Made by a program: the position numbers and the translations under genes. Under the pieces are notes generated by a model, which had not been told where the DNA came from, did not search any database, and saw nothing but the letters and a program-made list of their open reading frames with translations. Positions 45,020 through 58,047 of a stretch of DNA of 64,000 nt are shown one piece after another. Within the stretch, counting starts at the first letter, position 1, and the number at the start of each line of letters is the position of its first letter. Source of the DNA: Wurfbainia villosa (Eukaryota > Streptophyta > Magnoliopsida > Zingiberales > Zingiberaceae); contig CM046004.1 of assembly GCA_025175895.1 (NCBI GenBank), positions 16,107,011-16,171,010 on the forward strand. Reading direction: 5' to 3'.

Positions 45020-46812
45020 TGGTGTATCCGAGCCGCAAAAACTATTTTTTGCGTTGCGAAAACCCCGGAAGTCGTCCACATATCCATGCGAAGATAAACA
45101 AAACTACATATATGTGTTTAAAAACTTTAGATCTACTCTAGATCTACATGTTAAGAGTTTTACCCTTGATGTAACATCCTTCGCTTATCCCGCTCGTCCA
45201 AATGGCTTCCCGGAACTCGAGAGTGTCAAGTGTACACTCCTCTATCGATATCCACATAAGCAATAGGTGGAGAAAAGCAACCTAGAGTGTGCTAGCACCC
45301 CTTAGAGGCTCACGACAAGATGAGGAAGAGAGCTTGAGGGAAAAAGGGAGGAAGAAGATAATGTTACACAATTAACTTCACACTTTCATAACCCCACATC
45401 AATAGTGGTTGACCACTATAAGGGGGTAACATGCATGCATATAACTCCAAGAGCCAATGACTCTTGGTCTCCCTCATGAGGTGGCACCCCATGATGCGTC
45501 CATGATGATGTGGAGCATCATCATTGGCTGGCCCCATGGCAAGTCACAATGACATGGCAATTGGTCAAGTCAAAATTGATCATTCATCTTCCCTCTCAAG
45601 TCAAGTCAAACTTGACCTCTTAACTCCCATGGTTGATCAAATTCAACCATTTGATTCAAGGCAATTTGATTTAATGAATCTCTATTCATTAGTTTAAATT
45701 GACTCAATGAATCAAATCTAAATTAGACTCATTCAACACTTGAATCAAATTGAGTCTAACTCAATTAGTCTAATTTGGATTACTCTTAATCCAATTTGGT
45801 TCATTCCATGAACCTAATCCTCATGGTTCATCATATGAACTTAATCTCCATCTAATTGCCTTTGTGTGTGACCCTATAGGTTCTTGTAACATTGGCAATG
45901 CTCCTAAACCGATTTAGGAACATAAGCAATGAGCGGTATCTAGCAACACATCATTGCTATCCAAGTTACAAGAATGTTGAGATCCAACATCACCTTTGTG
46001 ACTCTCACAATATGTGACAATGTCCCTCTATTATTGACATCTAAATTGACCAATTGAGGCATAGACCATGTCATTCTCGGTACAATCTATATCTTGAACT
46101 CCAAGTAGACTCACTCTAATCAACTGAGCTCAATATCTCATATTGACTCATTTGGGCATGACCATGCACTTAGTGATCTCACTCTATCAAGAATAACGAT
46201 GTCACTCCCGTCATATAGGAGGGATAGATCTCATCTACATCACTCACATCCCTCCGCATAATTTGTTACATACCCAGTAATCGCCTTTATAGTCAACCCA
46301 TTTACGAGTGACGTTTGACGAAGCCAAAGTATGCAACTCCTTATGTAGGGAACCATGGTGACTTCAGGTCCAAGGACTAATAGTCATACTAATAGTCACA
46401 TGAGAAAGTATATGACACTCATATAATGATCCATGATACTTTCTCATGGCGGGTCATTCAGTATACATTCTCCAATGCATATCCATGTGTCAACTTGATA
46501 TCACATATCCATGACTTGTGAGATCAAGTCATCGAGTTGACCTACATGCTAGTCTCTTCGCATTAACATTGTCCCTGAATGTTAATACTTGACTAGAAAT
46601 GATCAAGAGTAGTGTTCTCTATATCATCTCATTATCAATTCAACCAATCGATTGATATAGATAAGAACCTTCTACTCAAGGACGTTATTATACTTAGTTA
46701 TTTGGCACCAATACAAGTAAGTATAATAACCATGCCTTTATAAATAGGAATATGATACAACAAAGTCCATACAACAATCATCACATGATTGACTCTAGGG
46801 CTTTCACTAACA
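45020..46812 (-). repeat. Ty1/copia LTR (3' LTR of the fragment at 46781-47645)
   Basis: About 1.8 kb. The right edge is sure: TGTTAGTGAAAG on the minus strand at 46812, next to the purine tract AGTGGGAGAT (46813-46822). The left edge is placed at TGGTGTATCC (45020), a guess that could be 45023. The right 1626 bases match 1-1555. A TATA (TATTTATAAAGG, minus) lies near 46736-46748. Confidence 0.8.
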
Positions 46813-47645
46813 ATCTCCCACTCGCACTAGTGTCAATCACTGTAGATCTAATACCCAATGACCTAGTATGACCATCATACTTTTTCTGTGTTAAAGCCTT
46901 GGTCAAGGGATCTGCAATATTAGCCTCTGTGGATACTCTGCAAATATTCACATCCCCTCTATCGATAATCTCTCGAATGAGATGGAAGCGCCGTAGTATG
47001 TGTTTGGTCCGTTGGTGTGAGCGAGGTTCCTTAGCCTGCGCAATCGCTCCATTGTTGTCACAATAGAGCTCTATAGGATCTGCTATGCTAGGAACCACCC
47101 CAAGCTCAGTAATGAACTTGCAGATCCAAACTGTCTCCTTAGCTGCCTCTGATGCAACAATATACTCGGCCTCTATTGTAGAATCAGCAACTGTGTCATG
47201 CTTTGAACTCTTCCAGCTCACAGCGCCACCATTCAAGTAAAACACGAACCCTGACTGCGATCTATAATCATCCTGGTAAGTTTGGAAGTTGACATCGCTG
47301 TAACCTTTACAGCTAGCTCCTCATCGCTTCTAAATATCAAGAAATATTCTTTAGTCCTTCTCAAGTACTTAAGAATATTCTTGACTGTTATCTAGTAACG
47401 CTCACCTGGATCTGACTGGTATCTACTCGTCATGCTCAAAGCATACGAGACATCAGGACGAGTACATAGTATGGCGTACATGATAGATCCTATGGCCGAT
47501 GCATAAGGGATCTTATCCATGCGGTCTCTCTCCTCTCTAGAAGAGGGACTTTGAGTCTTCAAAAGACTCACACTATGTGACATCGGCAGAAGTCCCTTCT
47601 TGGAATTCTGCATGGTAAACCGTAGTAATATCGTGTCAATATCGA
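46781..47645 (-). pseudogene. Copia RNase H and RT C-terminus (Tork/Angela-like), fragment
   Basis: 46781-47245 holds NGGAVSWKSSKHDTVADST, EAEYIVASEAAKETVW, LYCDNNGAIAQAKEPRSHQ, TKHILRRFHLIREI and ADPLTKAL, all RNase H blocks including the YCDN segment. The stop lies 31 bases inside the LTR. Upstream, 47392-47613 has MQNSKKGLLPMSH and YASAIGSIMYAILCTRPDVSYAL (RT/RNase H connection), broken by a stop after ERY and a shift near 47250-47390. Nothing of this element is left beyond about 47645. Confidence 0.85.
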
Positions 47646-47945
47646 TTTACTAACTAGACTTGAGCCGAAAAGTTGACAACAACCACTCACCCAACTAACT
47701 AGACTTGAGTCAAGTAGTTGACAACAACCACTCGTGCTCTTTCTATCAAGTTTACTACCGGTATAATCCGAGTCGAAGTAGCCAATTAGTTAGAACTCGG
47801 TAGATCTAGGGTACTAAATTCTTACGTTTAGTGTACCCTTTAGATATCTAAGGATGCGTTTGACTAATATTAGGTGCGACTCCTTAGCATAAGTTTGAAA
47901 TCTTGCACACATACTCATTGCGAATAGTATATTGGGTCGACTCGC

Positions 47946-48835
47946 AGTTAAGTATAGAAGACTACCATTGCGCTCCTATAATATTTTAAGTCTATTGGTT
48001 TTCCTTCTAAGTCTTCTCCTACATTAACATTTGTATCCATTGGTGTATTAATTACCTTAGCATTTTGCATTCCAAATCTATTAATTAATTCCTTAGTGTA
48101 TTTATGTTGATGTAGGTAAATTCCTTCCTTAGTTTGTTTAATTTGTAAGTCTAGAAAAAATGTTAATTCTCCCACTAGGTTCATTTAAAATTTACTTTCC
48201 ATTAGTGAAATGAACTCATTTAATAAGATTGAGTTGGTTGTTCTAAATATTATATCGTCTACATAAATTTGGGCAATAAATATTTCTTTGCCTTCAGAAG
48301 CCTTGGCTAAACCCTTTAGACTTGAGATAAATAGAGAGCCTTTCATACCAAGCTCTAGGAGCTTGTTTTAGTCCATATAAGGCTTTATTAAGTCTAAAAA
48401 CATAGTCGGGTTTGTCTAAGCTTTCGAATCTTGGGGGTTGGCTAACGTAGACTTCTTCCTTAATGAGACCATTTAAAAACACTGACTTCAAATCCATTTA
48501 AAATAGTTTAAATCCTCGATGTGCAGCGTAGGCTAATAACATTCTGATCGATTCTAGTCTAGCTACGGGGGCATAAGTTTCGTCATAATCCAACCCCTCT
48601 ACTTGACTAAAACCTTTTGCGACCAATCTCGCTTTATTTCTAACTACTTCACCTTTGTCATTGAGTTTGTTTCGGAATATCCACCTTGTTCCAATGATCG
48701 TTTTATCTTTAGGCGGAGATACTAATTCCCAAACTTCATTCCTAGTGAATTGAGCTAGCTCTTCTTGCATAGCAATAATCCAATCGGGATCAATCAAGAA
48801 GAGCTTGTTCAATTGATCTGGGTTCAATTTTAGAG
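47946..48835 (-). pseudogene. Copia RT, Sirevirus-like, second copy
   Basis: 48498-48827 gives GTRWIFRNKLNDKGEVVRNKAR (split here by one Arg/Lys difference from copy 1), 48294-48497 FLNGLIKEEVYVSQPP and LNKALYGLKQAPRAWY, YVDD near 48253-48265, and 47948-48184 LVGELTFFLDLQIKQ. The stop between FKLF and MDLK is at the same codon as in copy 1. Confidence 0.85.
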
Positions 48836-48889
48836 ATTAAAGAGATTTGACTAAGGTTTCTGTATGATGCTCTAGTTCGAACCCCTAGG

Positions 48890-50044
48890 TTGGGATCACC
48901 TATCACTTGATCGATAGGATGATTCGATTGTAACTTAGACTGACTCGGGTTAGGATTTATACTAGACTCATTTTCATGGTCAGATTCGGGTATAGTATTA
49001 ATCGGTTCATCAATTGGCTCTACTACGGGTTTTGTGATTTTATCTCCTTCATCGAATACAACATTAATGGTTTCTTCGATTTTAAGGATTTCATTATTGT
49101 AGGCTCTATAGGCTCTACTTGTGGTTGAATATCCTAAAAATATTTCGGTCTTTATTTTAGAGGTGAATTTGCCTAGGTAGTCCTTAGTATTTAGGATATG
49201 TACCCTACATCAAAATACCCTAAAGTATTTAATGTTGGGTAATTTTTCATGGTAGATTTCATATGAGGTCTTAAGCTGCCTCTTGACTAGTAGGATTCTA
49301 TTTTGGCATAACAAGTCGTACTAACGGCTTCTGTCCAAAACCTATCGGGTAGGTTGTACTCGTTTAACATGATTTTAGCGGCTTCTTGTAGGGTTCTATT
49401 CTTTCGCTCAACTAGACCATTTTGTTGTGGGGTTCTAGGACAGGAGAACTCATGGTGGTATCCGTTTAGGTTATAGAAGTCGGTGAACCTATGGTTTTCG
49501 AATTCACCACCATGATCGCTTCTAAGTCTTTTAATCTTAAGTTTCTTTTCATTTTCTATTAATTTACATAAGTTGGTAAGTTGATCTAAGGTATCACTTT
49601 TGTGTTTTAGAAACTTAACCCAGGTAAACCTAGAGTAGCCGTCAACTATGACTAAGCAGAATTAACTTCCGTTTAGTTACTTGGCTCCATGAGAATCGAA
49701 TAGGTCTAAGTGTAGGAGCTCAAGTACACTTTTGGTTCTTTCTTGGTTAGTTAGTTGATGTTATGCCCTAGTTTGTTTACCTTGTTGACACGCATTGCAG
49801 ATTTTATTGTCTAAGTTATTAAGATTGGGTAAACCTCTGACTAGGCCACTCTGACTCATTTTGTGTATGAGTCTTGGATGAGAGTGTCTGAGTCGTCGGT
49901 GTCACAACCAAGATTCCTCTTGTTATGTCATTAGACACTTGGATGAGGAGTTGGGTAAATTAATTGTGTATATATTGCTATTCCTAGTTCCTTTAAGTAT
50001 TGTTTTAAAGGTGTCATTAGTTTTAATTAAGCATTCACTTTCTA
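48890..50044 (-). pseudogene. Copia integrase, Sirevirus-like, second copy
   Basis: Blocks IFLGYS-like, NGLVERKNRTLQE, RLRSDHGGEFEN and DSHGAK are readable with the same stop codons as copy 1 near 49660-49680. Extra frame changes lie near 49200-49340 (a lost base near 49312). Confidence 0.8.
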
Positions 50045-51113
50045 TCGAGTTTGACTAGCACATAATGGAGGCCGACTAGCACATAAGGTGTTCTACCACA
50101 CCATATAGTGGTCGACATTGGTTGACCTTCCATAGTTGACTATGGTCAACTTAACTCATAATTTGGTTGTCGAGTAATTGTTTGGAACAATTAGGACTCA
50201 ACATAAACAACTTACTAATATGCTTAGTCAACTAGGGTTGGTGGCTAGGGACAATGAGAAGACAGAATACCACACAGAGGTGCTCGAGTGCTTAGGGTGC
50301 TCGGAGCAAATCGGATGGTGTTTGGGTTCTCACGAATTCACGGCCAAGTTGAGTCTTCATGGTTCTAGTCGACTAGACTTAGATGGTAATCGATTGGTAA
50401 AAGTATAGTCGACTGGTCTAAGCGGATTAGTCAATTGTTCTCTAGAGAATCAAGAAAATTTGTTCTTGATTTATTGTGTTGGTTCTATGCCTTTATAAAT
50501 TGAATTAAGTTGGTATATGTACTAGTTTGTCAATTTTGTACTGACTTAATTAATTTCAATTTTTTTTAGATGACAGATGATTACCACTATGACTTGATGC
50601 GATGTGTTGCATAATCAGCTGAGGGGAGCTATCCAGGGGATAGAGTATGACTCAACTCATGGAGTCGGGTGGCACATCGGAAGACTTGATTGGTTATTTT
50701 GGAGACTCGTGATGCAGGAGTTTCCAATTTTGGACAACTATAGGATTTGTGCTTTCATCCGTTCATTGCTTGAGAACCTAAGTGATATCGCACATCAGAT
50801 ATGGGGGCGCTATGAGGGGTGCGCATCATATATCTAGTTGTGCACTGAGCTACTTCCCTATGAGGATTATGAAGTTCATTGTGAAGAGGATCCAGAAGAA
50901 GATCTAGAAGAAGACCCTGAAGAGGTTTTTCCTATAGGATCTCTTCGTGTGTGCTCTTTATAGGATTCTGCATCCTGGCATCATCTAGAGAGCATCTCAG
51001 CAGAAGGTGTCTTAGTTCAGCCCAAGAAGATTAGGCATGTTTGGATTATTACTGCGCTAGTGTTTGTCCTAGTGTGAGTAATAATCGCCTATCTAGTTTG
51101 TTAGAGTTGTTTT
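50045..51113. other. Unassigned segment between two retrotransposons
   Basis: It is not similar to any other part of the window. 50045-50410 has GTCGACTAG words like the Sirevirus U3s. CCTTTATAAATTG near 50489 is TATA-like. A weak plus-strand coding trace starts with ATGACAGATGATTACC at 50571, slips, and goes on as 50604-50837 (IGRLDWLFWRLVMQEFP, ICAFIRSLLENLSD). After a stop comes an acidic run (EEDPEEDLEEDPEE) and a hydrophobic stretch (IITALVFVLV, near 51045-51075). I do not recognise the product. Confidence 0.4.
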
Positions 51114-53379
51114 TGTTAGTGATATATGAGAGATGTCCTAAGGCAATCGCCTTATAATTGTATCATTTATTTGATAAATGAAGATTCACAATTTGAGTAT
51201 ACATATTTTCATGTATTTGATTGGATCTTAAACTCATTTACTGAATGTCCGCAATACGATTCACAGCATGAGAGAATTTGTGATTGGATCACAACTAGTG
51301 AGTATCTCTACATGTGTAATTGTGATGTATTAGAATTATCCCTAGTCGACGAATTAATGTATTCGGACACCATCATTTCTGTTGAGACTAGCACGAGTTA
51401 TACTCTTTGGTTTATCCAAGCAGTTGTTCCTCACTGGCTAGAGACATTGGAATGTCCGGAGTTAATCGTGGATGCTAGTTATGGTAACTAGTTCATTGGA
51501 GTGACTAGCTGTAAGACTTCATATGGTTCTCTGAATATATGGATATGTCAATGAAGTTCTTACTGCAGCTTAAGTGTGATGTTCCTTCGACTTGCGGTAT
51601 TCAAGTCATCTTGGTCATGTAGACTTATGCTTTGACATCTTAAGCAAACATCTCCGAGGAGATGTGGACCCGGGATGATTGGGTATAAGTCGAAGTGGCC
51701 GAAGGTGTTTGAATAACCTATAGAGGATTCACCACTCCTTGTGAGGAGATGTATACCCTATGGCCTCTCGTCGGATTGTTACTAAAGTCTTTGGCTAAAG
51801 CATTGCATGTTAAGAGTATGGTACTCTTGGATACATGTGCAATAATTAGAATCCGTAGGACGAGGAAGTAATACTTGGGCTAGGTGTGATGTAGTCAACC
51901 TAGTGGGGACTGACATAATAGACCATATCCTGAACCAAGTGGGTATAAGATGAGTGAAGGGAACGGGGCACGTTTCACTGTAGCTGCTAAAGGGTTTCAG
52001 AAACGTTCTGGGATCAACCATTGATTTTCCAATTAATTGAGGATCATGATGTACTACTAGGTGTCACTCATGATCGTTCTGTAATTAATGATTAATTATA
52101 GATGACCAACATAAACTGGGAACCGATTTGGTCATATGCACAATGAGTGTAATCCGAAGGATTTAAAATGAGCTTGAGAATAGGATTCTCAGATCGAGAG
52201 AGACTTGGTTTGGTTGGACCAAACAAAGAGCGAGCATGAAATTGTTTCAGTCGCAACGGAAGCGTGGATGGGCCGAGTCTTATGAAGACATGATGGATGA
52301 ACCAAATCGGTTTGGTTCTAATCCTCCGGTGGAAAATAAACCAAAGGGTTTGGTTTGTTTTAAACGAATAAACCAAAATTGATTCGGTTCGTTTTAACTT
52401 AAAATAGACCAACACGGTTTAGTTTATTTTAACTTAAGTTAATGAAGCGGGTTAACGGGTTTTGGTTGTGAACCAATAACCCTTTAAGAAAAGTTTTCTT
52501 GAGAAAAAGTTTTAGAGAAGAGGTCTTGAGAAAAAGTCTCTTAATGGATAAGAGAAACGTTCTCTATAAATAACGGGGTTGAGAAATATCCCAGAATCAA
52601 TCGGTTCAAGGTTTACGAAACCCTAGTCGTTTTCTCCCCTCTCCCTCTCCTTGTGCCGCCCAAGCTTGGTGTTGCCCAAGCCTTGCCAGCGCCGAAGCTT
52701 CAAGAGCCAGCTAGCCACCACCGCCGACCAGCAGCCCCACCGTCGGTCTGCCTCTAGTCGTCGGCTCCCCTTGGCTCCCGCCGACTATCTTTGATTGGCC
52801 GACCACCTTCCTCCACCAAGTTGCCCTCTTGGACAGCTTGTGTCCTTTGAGACGAGAGCGTCGTTTGGAAATCCGACAGCGACCTCCTTGCTAAGTATTG
52901 GATCCTCGACAATTCTTATTAGTGGAGGAATGAAGTTTCGTCAATCGGTTAACGAAAACCGCTTCTGAGAAGTGAGTTCATGGAACTTGATTTTCAGATC
53001 CAAATTTGATTCGGATTGTAATCATCTCTCGATCACAACATCTTCAACTCGAGACTAGTATCTCATTAGAAGACGGGGCTCGTAGCTTGGTGAAGCTATC
53101 CCGGCGATACTCGACGTGGATACGGATAGAGGCGAAACTTATAAGGGTCGCTAAGGTTGATGTCATTTCTGCTTCACGTAATTCGTCAGGTATACCTAGA
53201 TTAGTTTCTTTATTGCAAAATTTAAAATAGCGATTATGTCTACACTTGATGTATCCTTTCATGCGTGTGGTATGTGTGTTGTAATAAGTTAGTTATTACT
53301 CGTTTTATTTACTTCCACTGTGCATGTTTACGAAACATGTTCAAACGCACACCCACGTCGGTGTCGGGGAAACCCAACA
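51114..53379 (+). repeat. 5' LTR of Angela/Tork-like element 2
   Basis: TGTTAGTGATATATGAGAG...GGAAACCCAACA, 2266 bases. TATA TCTATAAATA at 52562-52571. In place of element 1's telobox run it has other sequence and a single AAACCCTAG near 52618. Confidence 0.9.
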
Positions 53380-53380
53380 G

Positions 53381-53392
53381 TAGTATCAGAGC
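53381..53392 (+). other. Primer binding site, element 2, one change
   Basis: TAGTATCAGAGC; the second base differs from TGGTATCAGAGC. Confidence 0.75.
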
Positions 53393-54539
53393 CCGACTGT
53401 GTTTTGACATAATCGTATAATTATTTTACGATAGTCATAATTGTATTTTTGGAGATTTTCTACTTTTGGAAAGTTTAGAAATAATTATGGAAATTTTAAT
53501 TAGTAAAGAAATTCAAATTGGAAATTTTCTAATGTGATTAGGAAATTACAATTTAGGAAATTTATTTCCTAAATTAAATTTGAATTTCCTTGATTAATAT
53601 TTTCCATAAATAAAATATGTGATTAAATTTGAAAATTTATTTCTTAATTTAATCAGAATTTGATTTGGGAAATCAAATCGCAAACATATTTAATTTTCAA
53701 AATTAATTATGACAATATGGAAACTATTTGTACATGTCATAATTGTATGTCATGTAATTGTATTAGATACATATCATTATATCATGCGTGTCGTGACATG
53801 TAGATGTATGTCATATGTGTCATGCCATATTTATAATAGTTATTTGCATGCAAAGGGGATGAGACCTTAAATCCCTTATATAATATTAAAGTCTACACCT
53901 TCCATTAATATGGTTAGAACCAGAGTTTCGTTTCTTGTTTGGGTTGTTGGACTCACTTCAAGCCCGGCTTGAACCTGAACATGTTCAAATCATTGAAATA
54001 GTTTGACACTAATATGGTAAGAGTCAAAGGTCAATCGTTAGTTTGGATTGTTGGACTCACTCCAAGCCTGGCTAATTGGTTGAATGTGCTCTGACCATAT
54101 TAAAACTATTTCGTGAATAATGGGTCGATTCTAACTTGGAGCATCGATTTGTTGGACTCACTCCAAGGTCGATGTGAAGAGAGGTGAAGTTGGGTGCTAT
54201 GCATATGATGCATACTTGTTAATGTGTTAACAACCCAATGTATGTGTGAACATTCAATTAGTTGATAGCATATTGTGATAGTTACATATACGTGATATGT
54301 AATCGGTATACTTGATACCTACCATCATAGCTAAGAATGACTTGTTGGACTCACTCCAAGGTTGTTCTAATATATGTTTGATGTCAGCCCATTCGGAGAT
54401 GGACCTACGATCTCCCGAACTGATTTTGAGGGTTTTTGAATTTCAAAAAATGAATGGGATTTGTAAATGTATGTTGATGCATTTTAAAATCATTTTCTCA
54501 TATATGCTCGATTTGTATTTCTAGGTTAATCACTTAATC
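53393..54539 (+). other. Untranslated leader of element 2 with four hairpins
   Basis: TTGTTGGACTCACTCCAAG at 53944 (one change), 54048 (GATTG start), 54149 and 54342. The spacings 104, 101 and 193 equal those of element 1. The change in the first copy (TTCAA for TCCAA) keeps pairing through a G-U pair. Confidence 0.7.
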
Positions 54540-54704
54540 ATGAAGTCTTTGAATTTGCGACCTATTTTGGATTCAAATAAATTGACTGGGACAAACTTCT
54601 TGGACTAACTTAGAAACCTGAGAATTGTTTTCAAGGCGGAAAAGCTTGTGTATGTCCTCGAAGAGACTCTTCCCACTTTCCCTAAAGATGATGCAACTCC
54701 GAAC
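54540..54704 (+). pseudogene. Gag N-terminus, element 2
   Basis: ATG at 54540 gives MKSLNLRPILDSNKLTG; a TAA stands at the usual Trp after NFLD. The frame goes on as LRNLRIVFKAEKLVYVLEETLPTFPKDDAT to the insertion of element D. Confidence 0.75.
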
Positions 54705-56167
54705 TGTTGGAGATTTGACGCCGCTAGAGGGGGGGTGAATAGCGTTGAATTCGTACGTAGATGGAATTCGTTCGCGATCGTCTCTACAAAACTCGTTATG
54801 CGCAGCGGAATAGAAATAATAAAAGCAATAACGAAAAGATACAATCACGAACACAAGGATATAATGTGGTTTGGAACCGAACGGTTCCTACTCTACGGAT
54901 CGAGCTCTAAAGAGCCCTAGTGATGCACACGCACTCACTAATCACAAATACTCCTTCTCGACACAAGTCGGAGGTGGAGAAACCTCTTACAATAAGATTA
55001 CAATAATAATCTAAATACAACAAGCAAATATAAGAAGAAATACAACAAGAGAAGTAAAGAACACTTTACAAAAACTCTTTAGAAGCTTGCTTGTTGATTG
55101 CTTTGGACTAGCACTTGAAAGCCCTGATTTGCAGCAGCAAATCGCTTCAAAATGTCCAAGAAAATCGGTTGCAAAAACCCTCCCGTCGAGCTCCTTTTAT
55201 CCTTGTGCGCGACCTGGATTTTCGCCCATCAGTCGACTGCCATAAGTCACCAGTCGACTGATGTCACTGTTGTCGTGAGACAACGGCTCGATCCACGCTG
55301 GAAAAACTCCAACGGATCTCTTGGCAGTCGACTGCCAACATTGGCAGTCGGCCCGGGCGTAATCGGCCCGATCGGTGCACGTCTGGCTTTCGCGGTGAAC
55401 TAGCGATCATTGCGGGCCCTTAGCGGTCATCGCCGAGCGGTTCCGCTCTTAAATGGCAGTCGAACTCAAGTCGACTCACGGCAGTCGAACCGTCCATAAT
55501 GCCAGTCGACTGTCAACCTCAAAGATGAGGTTTTAACCCAAGTATGGTGCCCCCATACTTGCTAGACCACCCTTAGCCTAGACCTAAGCCTTCTAGCCAC
55601 CTCCATCAGCCTCACGCCTCTCGGATCCCTCCAAGTCATCCATGACTTATTCATCCATCGCGCTAGCCTCCAGGTGTTTCCCTCGGCTATGTCATGCTAA
55701 CGGTGTCTACACCGCCAAGGCACATTGGACTTACGCCACCAAGACTCCGCTTGGACTTTACGCTGCCAACCATTGGTCTTATGCTGCCAAGACTCCCGCT
55801 TGGACTTTACGCTGCCAATATCAAACCCTTGGACTTCTCAAATGCCAAGACTCAAGCTTGGACTTTCCCTTGCCAACCCATGTTGGACTTTCCATGCCAA
55901 GACCATGCTTGGACTGTTACATTGCCAAGACCCATGCTTGGACTTTTACATTGCCAAGACCCATGCTTGGACTTTTCATGTGCCAAGTGTCCCACTTGGA
56001 CTTTTCATGCCAAGTACTCAAGACTTGGACTTTACCAAATGCCAAGTGTTCCACTTGGACTTTCCCATGACAATTACATTGTCATATGTTTTTGTCAAAA
56101 CATCAAAACATCACTCGAGTCAAACTCGAGTCCTGGTCAATCGTGACCTGGGCCGATTGCACCAACA
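54705..56167 (-). repeat. 3' LTR of element D
   Basis: 1463 bases. GGGGGGGTGAATAG near 54729; hairpin-unit array 55712-56060; CAGTCGACTG palindromes 55230-55510. It differs from the 5' LTR mainly in 55321-55515 and by a shorter hairpin array. Confidence 0.9.
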
Positions 56168-58047
56168 ATCTCCCCCTTTTTGATGTTTGACAAAAACCAA
56201 ACAAATCATTTGAGTTAGACCACTAACTCAAATCCCTTACCAATTATCCCAAATTGGTAAACACTCTCCAAATGTTCTCCCCCAAACATTCTCCCCCTTT
56301 TTGACTAACATCAAAAAGGTTTTCTCTCCAAGGAGGTCAATGTCTCATATCCCAATGAGATCTTACAATCTCCCCCTTTTTTGACCTAAAAATATCTAGG
56401 ATGCCTACCATCGTCCTAGTGATAAGTCCCATATCACTCAAGAGAGGCAATCCTATAATCTCTCCCAATTTCCAAATTGGGTATCAAAAACCCATCAATT
56501 TTCCCAATTGATGATACTCTCCCAATTAACTTCTCCTCTCCAAGGAGAAAAACACATCCATCATCCCAAGATGGATAACTCCCCCTAAAGGCTTGCTCCC
56601 CCTTGACCATTGCACCAACAATGTCCTTGGGAAGCCCCTAAGCCAATAGGAACTCTAAACCATCAAAATTAAGGTTCTAAGTTCAACATAGAACTTTCAC
56701 TCACCCTAAATTTGATACTTTGACCTAACACATCTCCTAATCCATATCCAATGGATCTTCACCCTTTATAATGCTTTCTAAAGCATATCCTAGGGTTAGG
56801 AGTGATTAGGAACCTTTTCCATAGCTGAACACGGGCTAAACAAACCTTGTTAACCCGAAATCAGACCTGGCAATGACTCGACAAGAATCACCGATCACAT
56901 CACATCACCGATCCACATGGACCGATCGATAATCAAAATCTCAATTTTTAGCTATCAGAAATAAATTTTGGAAAATCATAAATAATTATACGTAATTTGA
57001 AAAATCGTGAAAATTCATACGTATAATACTTATGACACACACAATGGGTGAAAAATATTTGAAAATTATTTTACCCATAAAATAGTGAGTCTGATACAAA
57101 ACTCAAAACCATTGAAATTTTCAATGTTTTGGCCCTATTTTGTATCAACTTCATCAATAGTGATTGCTATCAAAAGATAGACTTCAACAAGGTTTTTCAA
57201 AATGATTTTAAAATGTTTTCAAAACCTTATTTTGGATCATATTCCTTGGGCTCTATGTACATGACTTGTACACATGCTTTCCTAATGATCCACAAATCAT
57301 AAAAGATGAGTTTTAGTTCATCTAGATGCAAAAACTATGCACCTTGAACTCAACTCATATTCTAGCATCTCACATGTATCTAAGGTGTATAAATATACAT
57401 ACATGTCAATTGGATGTGAGATGTGGGTTTTGTTCATCCTAATCTAGGGTTTCATGCATTCTCTAAGGCAACCCTACTTGATTCCCTTATAAATGGGACT
57501 CCAAGTCATGTCATTGTCCTTAAATCAATTTCAATCAAATTATCTTAAATGCATGAGTGATTATGGCATTAGAGATGATATAGATAAATGCATGCTCATA
57601 ATCATGATGTCATGGCATAATATGAAATCTAAAAACACATGACATTTAATCCTTAATCCTAAACATGTATATGACATATAGAATCATAGAAATAGGCATG
57701 TTATATGGCAACCAAAGCATGGCATATAAAATATATAGGTATAGTAATACCTAAATTTTAATATTAATTGTCATTTCATATAATTAATTATATTTTGCCA
57801 TATTTCTATTTTTCTCCCAAGTGTGCCAAAAATCCAAAATGGCACACTAACCTCTAAACCTAAATTGTGTCAATTTTGATCACTTTATCAAACTTCTCAA
57901 GTAATATTGGCACATCCTAAAACTTTTAGGATTATAATTCAAATCTATTTCCAAGGTATCCATAACCTTGAAAATAACCTAAAGTGTCACCTTTGCCATG
58001 GTTGAGTTAACTACCCATCCATTTAAGGTTGGCACACCCTAACCCAT
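56168..58047 (-). other. PPT and post-gag non-coding region of element D
   Basis: True PPT 56168-56184 (minus CAAAAAGGGGGAGAT). Further PPT-like tracts at 56287-56301 and 56369-56383. Internal LTR-edge copy at 56593-56623 (CATTGCACCAACAATG reversed). Conserved blocks as in A: TATCAAAAGATAGACTTCA near 57170 and CAAAATGGCACAC near 57830. No coding frame. Confidence 0.65.

Larger units (their letters stand above)
47646..50044 (-). mobile_element. Internal fragment of Sirevirus-like pol, second copy
   Basis: It matches 6198-8540 at a few percent divergence, with the same stops, but has no LTR at either end. The left join falls in the RNase H block GCQLL-SSLVS, which is present twice, and the right join in the GAG-pre-integrase part at ATTCACTTTCTA. 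It has about 22 bases near 48940 that copy 1 lacks (near 7438). A piece moved by recombination or repair fits better than retrotransposition. Confidence 0.8.

Noticed and set aside
1..46812. One large segmental duplication joining the copia LTR at 1-1555 with 45187-46812 and the Sirevirus pol pieces
   Set aside because: Order and distances of the shared pieces are not collinear, so separate events fit better.
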